From positions 3,680,701 to 3,744,700 of the forward strand of contig CM051026.1 in NCBI GenBank assembly GCA_027627225.1: DNA of 64,000 bases, written 5' to 3'. This DNA is from Congeria kusceri (taxonomy: Eukaryota > Mollusca > Bivalvia > Myida > Dreissenidae). Numbering within the stretch: position 1 is the first letter of the stretch; every line of letters starts with the position of its first letter. This document shows, piece by piece, positions 47,779 through 59,039 of the stretch. Position numbers and translations under genes: made by a program. The notes under the pieces were generated by a model. It did no database searches, was not told the DNA's origin, and saw nothing but the letters and a program-made list of their open reading frames with translations.

Positions 47779-47892
47779 CCTGAAAAAAATGAATTAATGA
47801 GATCATAAGAATAAATGAATTCCTGAAGTTCCTGGAAAAAAAATGAATTAATGAGATCCTAAGAATAAATGTGTTCCTGAAACAGTAAAACA
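47779..47892. repeat. Tandem duplication at the intron 1/exon 2 boundary
   Basis: On the minus strand 'CTCATTAATTCATTTTTTTC' plus 'CAG-GAACTT' occurs twice about 57 bp apart. The splice acceptor and first bases of exon 2 are therefore duplicated, giving two tandem candidate acceptors. Confidence 0.8.
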
Positions 47893-47934
47893 TGCAATTA
47901 AGAAAAGAATTAATAAAAAAAAAAAGTGAAAATG

Positions 47935-48010
47935 TCACGTCAGTCGGGAATCGATCCGGGTTCCCCACTGTAGAAGTGAAAGCGCACTAGCCCACTCGAC
48001 CTTCCCGTCG
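47935..48010 (-). repeat. tRNA-like SINE head in transposase intron 1
   Basis: Minus strand: GCGACGGGAAGGTCGAGTGG then GCTAGTGCGC (A-box region), B box GGATCGATTCCC and a T-rich run after GACATTTTCAC. Similar in kind to the heads at 1697 and 32366. It inserted inside the intron of the transposon. Confidence 0.5.
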
Positions 48011-48691
48011 CTTTACTAACGGCGGGTTTAAGTATAACCTAAAGCTAATAACAGAAAGTAAAATGCGACAGCGGTCGTCTGCTACCTGTAAAATTCTCGA
48101 AAAAATGCAAAACAGACAACTATTTTTCCAGTAACTTAGAATTACAACAATTTATTTTGAATAATTTGCAAGATTTATAGGGAAAATGCTTAATACTGTA
48201 AATTATGTATTTTTTTTACATTTAAAATGAACGATTTTCATCTGCTTTACAAGAATCGATAATCGTGATAGAAATGTGATAAATGTGGAAAAATGAGCAT
48301 TCGTAAGGCTTTCATTTTAAGTATTAATTCAGCATAAACATCAATTTTATCTGAACAAATTTTAACATACATATACAACAATCATGCAACAATGTGAATC
48401 AGCTAAACCAGTCATTGACAATTTGTCATTGCGTTTGCAAATAAATACCTTATTTCAATTTTCTTTGTATCAAATGTTATAAATAATGAAGAAATATATC
48501 TTATTTACTCACATCCAATTCGTCGTCCATCTTCTCAACCAACAAACAAGCAAAATCTGGCAATAAACAGCTAAGATCGACTTGACTTCCGTGTTTACTT
48601 GCAGAAAATCATGACGTCATTTCAAACGCATTTTTCTCGGTTATGTGACGTTGTCATTAAGGTCGATTTTCACACGTCTCTCCTCATATAT

Positions 48692-49494
48692 ATTTCATAA
48701 TTTTATTTCAAAAATAGAGGTGGTTTGTCAAACAATAGTGCAAAATGCCTGTTATAATTTTCAAATTTCCGAAATTGAATGTAAATTTTAAAAGCAAATG
48801 ATTGATTTGTAATTAGAGACAAAATCATTTTAAGGCAATACCAAATTGAAAACTTGGTCATCGGAAAATGGAGCAATCGAGCTAAATATATATATATATA
48901 TTTTCATTTCTTGTTGTTTTGCTGCGAGCGCATAATTTGCGCGAATTTATAGATATCAAAATAAGTAGTTTTTGTCTTGAACAAGAGAATTTTAAGTAAT
49001 AAAATCATTTTATAGCATTTAATAACATTGGAACACATTAAGATGATAAAATCGATGTTATGTTCATATGCATTAATGTAATAACGTTTATTCAATGTTT
49101 GCTTAGATTTTTATTCATGGTACACCTGTACGCAGAGGCTGAAGGATGCCACTTTTGATGTACGCATTTGTAATGTACTCATCTAGCAATTAAATAAATA
49201 CATTTATATATCAAACAATAAACTCAAATGTTGACTGTTATTCCGTTGTTTAAATGACTCGCTTCACACAATTATTTTACTGCTTTCTTATACTGCGAGC
49301 GCAGAGTATTTTGAATTTGATAAATAAAATCGGTGCGGAAATCCCGATGACAAGATTTCAATTTGGTGTGACCTTATTGTCGGAACTAAATATTTTTTAG
49401 TTGTTTTCAAAACATTGAATTGCAAAAACTTAACGTTGGAGGAGTTACTAGACTAACTACCAAAAACTCGAATTGTTTAGTGTTTATGCACCAG
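48692..49494. other. Unassigned AT-rich DNA
   Basis: (AT)n at about 48887-48902. CTGCGAGCGCA occurs twice (48920, 49291) in weakly similar contexts. No gene. Confidence 0.5.
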
Positions 49495-49805
49495 TCAATA
49501 GATTCCCGAGGGGACGGAATCGGCGACATGGGGAATTTGACTTATTTTATTTGAGGGATTATAATTCTCCACCCTAGAGTTAAGCATTTATGTCTAAATG
49601 ACCTCAGTGGGAGATGCTTAATTGTTTTATCAAATAGTCCGGGGCCAATATTTCTAATATATAAAATCCGCCAGTCTATTTTCCAGGACCGGACTTATTC
49701 GGCGTGTCAAATTCCCATCTGTCGGGATTCGCATTCAGTCGAAAGTCCCATATGTGTGCCCGCCGCTCCCCCGGGGGGATATTGATTTGTGCATTATATT
49801 TCATA
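49495..49805. mobile_element. GC-rich MITE family C, copy 3 (inverse)
   Basis: TAGATTCCCGAGGGGACGGA at the left and CCCCCGGGGGGATATTGATT, TGTGCATTATATT at the right. Interior CCACCCTAGAGTTAAGC, AGTCCGGGGCCAAT, AAATCCGCCAG, TCGGCGTGTCAAATTCCC and CAGTCGAAAGTCCCATATG are the inverse-oriented family words. Confidence 0.75.
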
Positions 49806-50499
49806 ATATTATGAAAGGGTATTTCATAACTGGAATAAAACAGATGTAGTTTACGTTAACCGAACGTGACGTCACTATAATAACTAGATGCATTGATTGA
49901 CAAAACAGCAACGGGAAATAACAAGCGTTCACATTACTTATATACCTTACAACGTATGTGTCAGTGTTACAGCAAATACAATCAAGTTTTGCATTTTACG
50001 CAACATGATACGTGCTTCGGTTTTGTATAATTGATGCAACACGCAATAAACTACGCAAAGCACATCGGTTCCAAATATACATGGAGTGTTGTACGTGTAT
50101 TTTACGGATATTATTTTATAAAAATAAGGTTTCTGTAGGCCTAGTGTAATGGAAGCGGTGTTTGGCAAATTCATTACTTTGATGAAAGTGGTACAAAACA
50201 TGATACACTAGTAGCACTACTTAGTACTCAGGTCAAACAACAGCTTGCATTCACAGGCGCATTTCTTACTACATGTATTTAATTTAAAATGAAATACATA
50301 ATTATTTGTCTGTTTGCGATAACCAAACATTGACAGTATTCATGTTTTTATTTGCTATTATTTATACTTATATGACTTGCATGACAATTCGTTTTTTTAC
50401 TTATGAAAAATGTTCCCATAAATATTATCCACGGCGGTGGTCTATATGGTGTATAACTTTATATCCTGCCCCGTTCTGGACACGAGGAGACTCTTGTGC
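49806..50499. other. Unassigned DNA
   Basis: No feature was recognised. Confidence 0.45.
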
Positions 50500-50670
50500 A
50501 CGAATTGCCGTCTGCACGTCTGCTTTGTGTCCCATTTCCCATTTTGAGATGCGGACTAGTTCGAGTTGATTTATGAACCAGAAGCCTACAAACCGGATGC
50601 GACTGATTCCGTATAGACTGGTACACGTGCACCAAGCTTCTTGGCGACATCGAGTGCACGATCTCCCTGG
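50500..50670 (+). repeat. Dispersed repeat D, copy 3
   Basis: ATTGCCGTCTGCACGTCTGC, GAACCAGAAGCCTACAAACC, GGATGCGACTGATTC, CGTATAGACTGGTACACGTG and CACCAAGCTTCTTGGCGACA match the 23.9-kb copy in order. Confidence 0.62.
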
Positions 50671-51131
50671 AATAATCAATTGTGTACGTCTTTGTCTTTT
50701 TATATTCTGGATATGCGAAGTAACCGCGATTTACTTGCTTAGTTGCTGATTTGCGCATTTTACATTGAAAAATTATCGTTTGGCCTCCCAACACTTAATA
50801 TTATTTATTTCTCTTTCCTCGAAATAACTAAAAGAAATGACCACGATTACATAATTTTCATAATTGTGTTCAAGAAACTTGACGTGAAAAACTATTCCGA
50901 TATTGGCAGAGAATTGAAAGGGTTTGTTTACTTTTTTTTTCAAATGCGAGATAGGGAGTACGTCTTTTTCTGAGAAACAAACACTTTATAACGGTCGACC
51001 TTTTATGATTATATAATAACAACAAGGACTCAGACATTATTATTGCTGTTGCTTTGTTTTTCAGTGCGCTAGACGTAATAATATCGTACACATACGATAG
51101 GCCGTGGAAAGTAATAACATTTTGAATAAAC

Positions 51132-51157
51132 TATAAAAAAAAAAAAAAAAAAAAAAT
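51132..51157. repeat. Poly(A) tract
   Basis: About 24 consecutive A residues, possibly the tail of a retroposed sequence. I could not recognise what precedes it. Confidence 0.8.
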
Positions 51158-51279
51158 AGAGCGGCGTTACCAGGTATTTCCCCTCTCTGTCGGCGCAAAC
51201 AGTGTTCTTGTATCTCTCCGTGCCCGCATCTTAGCGTGAAATGCTTCTTTTTTATGTTACATGTTTTATGTTTACATTC

Positions 51280-51465
51280 GTGACGATTACTTAGCTTATG
51301 ATTTGTATTCGTGAGGATTACTTAGTGTATGAACTGTATATGCTGTATTAATCATAATTACTTTATGTACGATCTTTATTTGTGCTGATTATTTTGTGTA
51401 CGATCTGTGTTGGTGATAATTACTGAAAGCGTTAGAATCTTTATTCGTGACTATTACTGCGTTTG
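51280..51465. repeat. Degenerate tandem repeat, second block
   Basis: ATTCGTGACGATTACTTAGC, ATTCGTGAGGATTACTTAGT, TGTACGATCTTTATTTGTGC and TGTACGATCTGTGTTGGTGA are diverged units of the 42535-42915 repeat. Confidence 0.65.
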
Positions 51466-51484
51466 TTATCTTTGGTATGCTTGA

Positions 51485-51529
51485 TCATAATTATGCCCAC
51501 ATCGAAGATGGCGAGGTATATTGGTGTAT

Positions 51530-51560
<31 letters not shown>

Positions 51561-51790
51561 CGTCCGTCCGTCCGCCCGCCCGCCCGCCCGCCCGCCCGCC
51601 CGCCCGCCCGCCCGCCCGCCCGCCCGCCCGCCCGCCCGCCCGTCCGTCCGTCTGTCTGTACGTCTGTTTATCGGCATAATATCTCGGCCAAGTTCGATAT
51701 AGAGCCAAATTGCTCCAGGAATTGAGGAGTTATGGCCCTTGAATTATCTACAATTGGCCGTTTTAGCGGTTTCCGCTGTCACAATCAAAC
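51485..51790 (+). repeat. Tetranucleotide array within a dispersed repeat
   Basis: ATAATTATGCCCACATCGAAG leads into a graded array at 51529-51662: TCTG units, then TCCG, then CCCG for about 80 bp, then back through TCCG to TCTG. TCGGCCAAGTTCGATATAGA and GAGTTATGGCCCTTGAATTA follow, typical of bivalve repeats. The Pro-Ala-Arg/Gly ORFs on both strands are artefacts. Confidence 0.85.
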
Positions 51791-53164
51791 TTGATATTTT
51801 AAAGATTGCTTTTAACCTATATAGGACATTACTGATTTACAAACTGCTCTTGTTACTAAATGTTCTACCAATTCTATCAATGTGTTTGGAATTAAAATCT
51901 TTAAGACATAATATTTTTAACAAAAAAAACGAACCCGTATTCATGTTGTTTGATCATGTATTTAACTTTTTATTGAGTTGAGCATTGAGCAGTATTGTTT
52001 ATAACCGATGACAAAACAACAACAAGATAATGATATAAATAAAATGTCTCATTGGTTTCTGGTGAAAATGTAATTGTTATAACAAGAACAGCCGTCGTGG
52101 TATTCTTGTCAACTTGTGTATTCCCCAATAATGAGAATATTTTTGTCAACATGTGTTCTTTAAAATGTCGTTTAGTGCACGTAGTCACCAATATTTTTTG
52201 AGATTCAGACGTAATTATAACGAAATTTTCTTTTAAACTGTTCTGTTCTAACAACGATGTTAATTTGAATCGTTATTGGTAATCAGCAACTAAAATTACA
52301 AGGTTCTGTATTTAGAACAATTTGTTAATAACAATAGCGACGTTGGTACCCGGCATATTTGCGAACGTAGAGATATCGTTTCTTGAGTTTGAGGGTAATC
52401 TTCATTCTTAAGTTTAATAATTAGATGGAAAATACGGGCCCAGATTTCAGGTTCATGATTTTTACTAGAAATGTGAATTGGATACACAATATGTACAATC
52501 AACCATGAGTGTCGAAAATAGAGTTGTAATGATTTCGGACGAGAATGGGCATGTTGACTCGACCTTCGGAATCAGCAGTCGTGAGTTTCCTACGATGCTA
52601 CTTATTAGTTTTGAAATGCATTCATGTGCAGTTTGTTGCAGTACTAGAACATTTGAACAATTAGAAAGCCTAGATAGTGTTGCTGAAGTTAATTGAAGCG
52701 TGAGAGGCCAGGGTTTTATAAATAACAGATAATATTAGTGTGTACCCAAATCACACGCATATGCTTTATTGCTCGTATTTTTCTACTCTATATTCAGAAT
52801 CGCTTCATCATCAAAGATATGAATGAATATTTTCTTAAAATTTCATAAATTTAACTTTTGTTTTAATATATATTTTTGAATGTGTATATAACAAATCTTT
52901 TCACAAAATTACTATTTATTTCAGAACAAAAAATAAACATACTCATTTTAACTGAAATTATTGGTGCACTTCATCTTCTGCTCATTGTGTGTGCCATGTG
53001 TATATAATAATATATAATAAAAAAATGAAAAAACTAATTATTTTGAAGGTACAGATGTCATCCTTAGCAAAAACAACAGAAGACAATTGTAAGACACATA
53101 TTTTCATCCATCGTCATACATTTTAATGCAAACATTCCAAAACGAATCAATTTTAATATTAAAC
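51791..53164. other. Unassigned DNA
   Basis: A 72-codon plus-strand frame at 52478-52696 has no recognised motif. No repeat family was assigned. Confidence 0.45.
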
Positions 53165-53475
53165 TTAGACAATAATTTTTGATTTTGCGTTGTTTATCGG
53201 CCAAAAAATAACGATTGATTGTTCTAATGCGTAGGAATTCAGCCATGAGGGCGTAAGCCCGAGTTGTTTAATAGCGACGCATCAGAACGACAAAATTATT
53301 TCGATTCTTACATGATTTGACATATATTTTTGCAACTTTTTTCCCTAACTGGAATTACTTTTTACATAACTCCGCTCAGAATCGGAAACTTCTTTCTGCG
53401 TTGTTTATTGGTTAGTTTAACAACGAGAATTGTGTTCTTTGTCTAAAGAAAAAAATACCGAGTATCATTTAAGAA
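53165..53475. mobile_element. Foldback MITE family B, copy 3
   Basis: TTTTGCGTTGTTTATCGGCC, GGGCGTAAGCCCGAGTTGTT, ACGCATCAGAACGACAAA, CTTACATGATTTGACATATA, CTCCGCTCAGAATCGG and GTTGTTTATTGGTTAGTTTA repeat the family order. A weaker relative lies just after, at about 53555-53700. Confidence 0.72.
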
Positions 53476-53699
53476 TATTTAATAACCTGGTGACGAAGCA
53501 GATGTATACAATCGAAACATATATTATGAAAGTCGATTATTTAAAAAATAGTTTTTGATTGAACGTTGTTTATTAGCTTATAAACGCTTTGAAATTATGA
53601 TGAAAAGGAAACTACTAACGGTCTCGGGGTTCAATAACCGCCCATCAAAACGAAACCCGTATGATATCAAAATTCGACAATTATTTCTATTTTGAATGA

Positions 53700-54524
53700 T
53701 ATGACAAATGAACTCTGCAACTATCTATATTCTACAGTGTTCCGAACATGTTCACGTTCGCACTGTCTGTCACAGGTACGTCATTTAGTATCTCTATCAA
53801 ATTCATGGTCACATAAGTTTCCTTTATAATAAGTTTACGAATGACGTCAGTTTTTAGACTATTTGTTAACGTTTTTTATTTAAAATTCTAACACTGCACG
53901 CGGCTAGTTTTCCATAGATAAAGAAGGCAAATAGCTGTGGGCTATTCTGCAACAAATTAAAGGTGGATGGTTATGTTTTGAAAATAGTTCCGGAATTTAT
54001 AAGAAATTGTTTCGTAAAATGCACGTGCGTAAACGCGCGATAGCAAAATTGTGACGAAACAAATCACTTCTGGATTATATAGCGCACATTTGTACTACAT
54101 ATTTTATATTTAAGTTCACAAAAACGTTTACGATTTGTTAATATGCTTTTAATTTGTACTTGTTAACATAATATTTTCACTGTATTTATCAATAAGTATG
54201 ACGCCATTTGCTCAATGCTTATCAATGAAGCTGACGTCAGTTTGAATTATTATTTATTGACCTCACAGAAACGCACGAGTGAATGAATGTTGCCTTCTTT
54301 GCGCAAACTGGGCGGTGTATAGATAAATATATTTCTCATTCATAACCTTTACAAATACAGGCGATTGTTATATCAGATCGTTTAAGAATCGAACTAATTG
54401 ACGGGTAGGCGTTTGTTATTGCGGTAATAACCAACGGTGTTTCGTTCCGATGCCTGTTATCAAATCACTCGGCTATCGCCCTCGTGGTTAAATTCATACG
54501 CAACAACAAGAACAACAACAACAA
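53700..54524. other. Unassigned DNA
   Basis: No feature, apart from isolated TGACGTCAG words at about 53845 and 54232. Confidence 0.45.
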
Positions 54525-54745
54525 GGTCGCAGTGGTGTAATGGATATGGTGTCCGTCGTGCGATCGGGAGGTCGTGAGTTCGATCACTACTCGGGAAGCG
54601 TTCTAATGATCTCTCTCATCTCTTTCCCATGTACTGGTTCTACCCAGGAAACCGACTCGAGAGCGTCTCAGTAAGTTTCAGGCTTTCGACACAGTCGAGC
54701 TAAAATATATAGGTTTAAACTTAAACTAACAACAACTAAAAAAAA
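54525..54745 (+). repeat. SINE-B, best-preserved copy
   Basis: Head GGTCGCAGTGGTGTAATGGA with TATGGTGTCC, B-box region GTGAGTTCGATCACTACTCG, body GTACTGGTTCTACCCAGGAA, ACCGACTCGAGAGC, tail TTTCGACACAGTCGAGCTAA and ATATAGGTTTAAACTT with an A/C-rich end. Other copies: 29230 (+) and, on the minus strand, 61020, 62340, 62735, 63280 and 63800. Confidence 0.82.
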
Positions 54746-55008
54746 ATGTTTAGGCCTAATATATCAATCATGATAGTATAATAGTATTGTAATCAAGCTA
54801 ATTACAACTTTTTTTTATATTCCTGGCACATTTTTTCCAATCTTTTTCTTTACTTTACTTTTCAGGAAACGTATTCCAGAAACATCTTAAGTTTAACTTA
54901 AAATATTTTCTCTTACATAATTAACAGCAGTTAGTAATACATTAATAATTAATAAACACTTAGCACAAAGCCATCTAAATATGAAATAAAAAGTTTATGA
55001 AATATTTA

Positions 55009-55275
55009 TGAGACGCGTCGTGGGAAAACCGGGCTAAATGTATGTGCGTAAAGTGTCGTCCCGGATTAGCCTGTGCAGTCCGCACAGATTAATCCAGGAT
55101 GGCACTTCCGCCTATAGTGGATTTATATTTAGAAGAGACTACCTTGAAACAGAAAATACCATAAAAGCGGAAAGTGCCGTCCCGGATTAGCCTGTGCAGA
55201 CTGCACAGGCTAATCCGGGACGACATGTTACGCACGTGCATTAAGTCCGGTTTTCCAACGACGCTACTCATATGT
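55009..55275. mobile_element. Near-palindromic MITE (CGTCCCGGATTAGCCTGTGCAG)
   Basis: TATGAGACGCGTCGTGGGAA at the left is mirrored by CCAACGACGCTACTCATA at the right. CCCGGATTAGCCTGTGCAGT is followed by its own inverse near both arms (for example ACTGCACAGGCTAATCCGGG at 55200-55219), so each arm also folds on itself. The length is about 265 bp with TIRs occupying most of it. I recall this consensus as very abundant in Dreissena and some other bivalves. It has no coding capacity. Confidence 0.88.
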
Positions 55276-56364
55276 TGTTAACGTTAAAGATAAGATATTA
55301 GTTAGAATGTTTCTGGAATACGGCACCTGATTATCACAATGCAAGATGTTATAAGTCGTCCTCATTGTTTGGTATGTTTACATCTGGATAAATTCTGATT
55401 GGTCAGTTTCGTCTGCCAAAAATGCAACATGTAAAAAACACGTGCATGCAGACCGTGATATCATTGTAATCAGGGGCGTAGCTAGACCGAACTGGACCAT
55501 ACCGTACTCACAGTAAAAAGTTTAATTTACGCGTCTTTCATTTAGTAAGTATTATAAGCATTTATTTTATAAATTAGATCTAAGGAATAATTTAACATAT
55601 TTAATCCAATAGATGATACAATGTTATTGTCATTGTATTACAATGTTTGTTCATGTTATTTGCCCTTCTTATAGCTTGGTAAGCATAAGGTGCGAAATTA
55701 ACTTTGCATAGTTACGCCCCAGGTTATCCGACTTGTTTTTACTATTTCGGTATATCAAATTTACTCTGGGCGTTTTCCACGTGGATTTCAATGAGCGTTC
55801 TTTTTTCACAATTGATTGGCAATTGAGTGGGTTCCTTATGTTGAAACATCGATTGTGATTTGGCAATGTTTACTGCGCATGGATACATTGAAAAAAGGCG
55901 CGAACGCACCATTTGTTCGTTGTTCCCGGACAAGATGGATGTCATACAATCTGACACAGTGGACTACTTCAACTCATAACTCCAAACATGTGATTATAAT
56001 GGCTAATCATATAAATGTAAGTCTAATACGTGTTGAAATTTCAGTTTGTATAAATGAGACTTCGAATAGTTTTATTCAGTTAAATTTAACAATTAAGTTT
56101 GTAAAATATTTTGGCACTGTTATTTTGTGCGTTAATTGAGTTAATTATTTCTATTTATATAGCATTTCAATTTAACGAGACGTTATCGTGTGTATTTTTG
56201 TAAAATTTGCACTTGCAACTCTTGTTTGAATTTACGAAATCTTGAGACACATGCTACACGTATTTACACAACTTTGTACAGTTAAACTTCTTTTCGAACA
56301 TAATACTGTTTTATGTTGCCATGTTTTGGTAGCATAGACACATTTTGTTTTCTATACATACACA
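55276..56364. other. Unassigned DNA
   Basis: A 107-codon frame at 55816-56139 overlaps minus-strand frames and has no recognised motif. Confidence 0.45.
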
Positions 56365-57039
56365 TTTCTTGTTCGAACCCCTACATTTTATATGTCACGT
56401 GATCCAAGACGCCAATTAGTATATGTCTCATATAGACGCTTTCTTCCGGTTTCAGTCTTTAGGCCGCCAAGTTGACAGGTTTCGTCGATCTCGTGCAGAC
56501 GCATTCCGCGCTTCGACGGTGCTCCTGTTCCCAAGCTATTGCGGGAACGAGGCCGGTTGCTATTGGATACCAGAAACATATAAGTCATGATTAAATCACG
56601 TATTCACGTAATTTACAAGTATAATTCAGCAAATATGCAAAAAGGCAAATACTTTTTTTTCAGTTAATACAAAATGAATAATAAATATTTTAACTAGAAA
56701 GTGTGAATCTTCTTAAACGCCTAATGTGTTATTACATTAAATACACCCTTTCGATATTGTTGACATAAATGGCAGCTTTAACTCAAAATTCGGGTTTAGG
56801 GTGTATAAGAATTAGGCTTTATAGATTTTATAGATGGGTGTCATTTGTATGAGTTATTAACATTAAAACTGATTTTATCTTGTCGAAAAAGAGGAGTGTT
56901 TGTTTCATTGAATTCTCAAGCCAAGGCCCTGTCAAATCAGGCGACAAGATGGAAAGGGCGCCCCCACCTTGCCATCTGGCTTGTCAGGGTCATGACCTAG
57001 GAGTTCAAACGAATAAATACTAGTCTCTTCGGATGATAA

Positions 57040-57338
57040 TAATGCGTCTATCAATATTTTCCCCCAGGGGGGGGGGGCGGGAGCGGCGGGCAGACCTAGG
57101 GGAATTTGACATTTTTTAATTTTTTTTTTATTTCCCCACCCTAGAGCCAAGTTTATTTGTCTATCAAATGGCCCGGGGGTGTATATCACCGGGATCTAAA
57201 ATCCGACCAAAGGCTATTACTCCGGGACCCAGAATCAATTTGCGTGTCAATTTCCCGCCTGTTGGGAATCGCGTGCAGTCGAAAGTCCCGTATATGCCCG
57301 CCGTTCCTCCCCAGGGGGAAAATATTGATGCATAAGAG
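57040..57338. mobile_element. GC-rich MITE family C, copy 4 (both TIRs intact)
   Basis: ATCAATATTTTCCCCCAGGG at the left and CCCCAGGGGGAAAATATTGA at the right are clear TIRs. The family words CCACCCTAGAGCCAAG, GGCCCGGGGGTGTATATCAC, CGGGATCTAAAATCCGACC and GCAGTCGAAAGTCCCG lie between. It is absent from the equivalent place in copy B, so it inserted after the segmental duplication or was lost from B. Confidence 0.82.
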
Positions 57339-59039
57339 AAAAGTTAAAAATGCCTGAGCTTTAGCTGCCATTTACGTTTATAATAATACCAGTGATGATA
57401 ATGATGGATGGTGACGGTGGTGCTGCTGCTGATGATGATGATGATTTATATTACCTTTCACAAGGCACTTAAAACAGAATAACATGAAAATATTACCAAT
57501 TCATTGTAATATTACTAGTATATAATATGTTATATGTTACCGTATTTCATGCATCTAAAATAATGATTTATTAATTTGTCTATTGAATTTCTGCATTGTA
57601 TTTCTGATATGGTGACCGAAGTGATCGCTATGCTGCTGAAGTGCCGCCTCTTCGACCTCTAACGATGCTTAGGACAACAAGAAAGCAGTGCGGACAAGCG
57701 CTGGATGCAGATGACAATGATGGCGGCGTTTGCACGAGCTAAGTTTTATTTTTATTCTGTTGTTGACTGCGAATTTTCAAACTTGGCAGACGATAGCCGA
57801 TGCTCGGTGCAGAAAGGCTGTCGGCATGCAGAGTTCGATTTGTAAGACGACCGGAAATGGATGCAATGGACGATGGATGAATGCGATGAACTAAGCTAAG
57901 TGTTATGTTTCTGTTATAAATGTAATCCCCATAAGATATATTACTTCAAATAATATGTGTTTTTGTTGATTTTGTAAGATACCCAAAATCCATTTGCGAT
58001 TTCGACAAAAACGCATGTGTACATAAGCTGCTGAATTTTTTTTCGATTTTCAAGTAATTCGATATCACATTAATCAAAATTCCCTGAAGGCGCGTCTTTT
58101 TTATGAAATATTCATTGAATTCAATTCCGTTAATCACAATGTATTTTATAGCAGAAGATATAAACGAATTGTTTGTTGTAGGCCTACTTTCAGACGATGC
58201 AGGCGACAATCCAAGCTGGATGCAGACGACGATCATGCTGCCATGACGACAAAGACGCACGCGCCGGAAATTAAGGGAGGGCAACAATATGACAACAAAA
58301 ACCAACTGAGTCGATGATTTTGGGCGGTAAATTGTGTGCATTTTTTGCGTGATATTAAAATATAGGCATTGAGTTGCGGAAAAACAACATTATGCTTCTA
58401 TCGATCAAATGCTTTTTAACTTTTTTGTAATAATGATGCGATTATTTTAATTGTAATTCATTTAAAGTAAACAAGTTATTGAATGGCAGTAACGGTCGAT
58501 ATATTTGAAGTTTAAGTATTGTTCTTTTTTTGTAATTCTTGACGAAAATAAACGAACTATTTAGTATACGGTCTGCTGTCAGACATTGCAGACGTCAATG
58601 CCGAGCTGGGTGCAGACAACGAACTCTTGCTTCCGTGACGACCATGACGCATGCGCAGGAAACCTATGGAGGACATCACGATAATGAAAACCAATTGATT
58701 CGACGAGCGTGGACGGTAACGTGTGGTTATTTTAATTTTAAACTGTTCTTACTGTTTTTCGCGTGATAATATATAAATTATATATATAATAGAATCATTG
58801 CTATGTGGAAGATAATTATCATGTCTCTATATTCAGTACGTTTGATTTCACTAGTTAATGTGTTTTTTTTTTGGTAATACTTTTAAAGATACTGAGCGGT
58901 GGTAACGGTCAGTACACAAAACCTTGAAGTACAGTATTGTAACATTTATTGTTAACACTCTAGGTTGCCTATTATGATAATGTTTAATTTATTATATGTT
59001 AGAAGTCTTTGTAGCACCCTTTAGACAGACAACAATCCC

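Larger units (their letters stand above)
45584..48530 (-). pseudogene. DDE/RNase-H-like transposase gene, six exons, broken N-terminal half
   Basis: Exons by eye: 48513-48530 (MDDELD, donor GTGAGT), 46887-47779, 46364-46712, 46166-46258, 45812-46013, 45584-45695. The order of motifs matches a large invertebrate family of uncharacterised transposase-like proteins, which I believe current databases label DUF7869-type: Cys-rich CWCNLNC; KPVCKKAF; HGNAGRRPKHS; FLPSDCTK; PREDVCATCEKLR; REVYNQC; TFDFSQN; MGPLYFLT; IFGI; NFLIDED; HADHCPGQNKNKY; HTRCLVDSGFAHIKIKYR; YFRFESSAHG. Likely acidic catalytic residues are the Asp of FDFSQ, the Asp of HADHC and the Asp of LVDSG (inference). Lesions: in-frame TGA at 47636-47638 (GCG-TGA-CGT, plausibly CGA mutated), two frame changes near 47450 and 47410, and exon 5's expected acceptor reads CG instead of AG at 46014-46015. 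Roughly 555 codons if repaired. The C-terminal half is intact apart from that acceptor. Confidence 0.78.
44761..48685 (-). mobile_element. 3.9-kb DNA transposon with GQNKN-type transposase
   Basis: Left end GAGGAGCGACGTGTGAAAAT then CGACCTTAATGACAA (44761-44795) equals the inverse of the right end (48651-48685) with one mismatch in 35 bp. Both edges abut AT-rich ATATAT (44755-44760 and 48686-48691), a possible 6-bp target duplication, ambiguous because of low complexity. Subterminal TGACGTCA-like motifs are mirrored: AAATGACGTCACC near 44906 and, inverted, GAAATGACGTCATGA near 48624. A single six-exon minus-strand gene (45584-48530) fills the middle. Its intron 1 carries a tRNA-like insertion and a local duplication. 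Confidence 0.85.

Noticed and set aside
51441..51725. Pro-Ala-Arg and Gly-rich ORFs
   Set aside because: They are direct read-through of the CCCG/TCCG tetranucleotide array.
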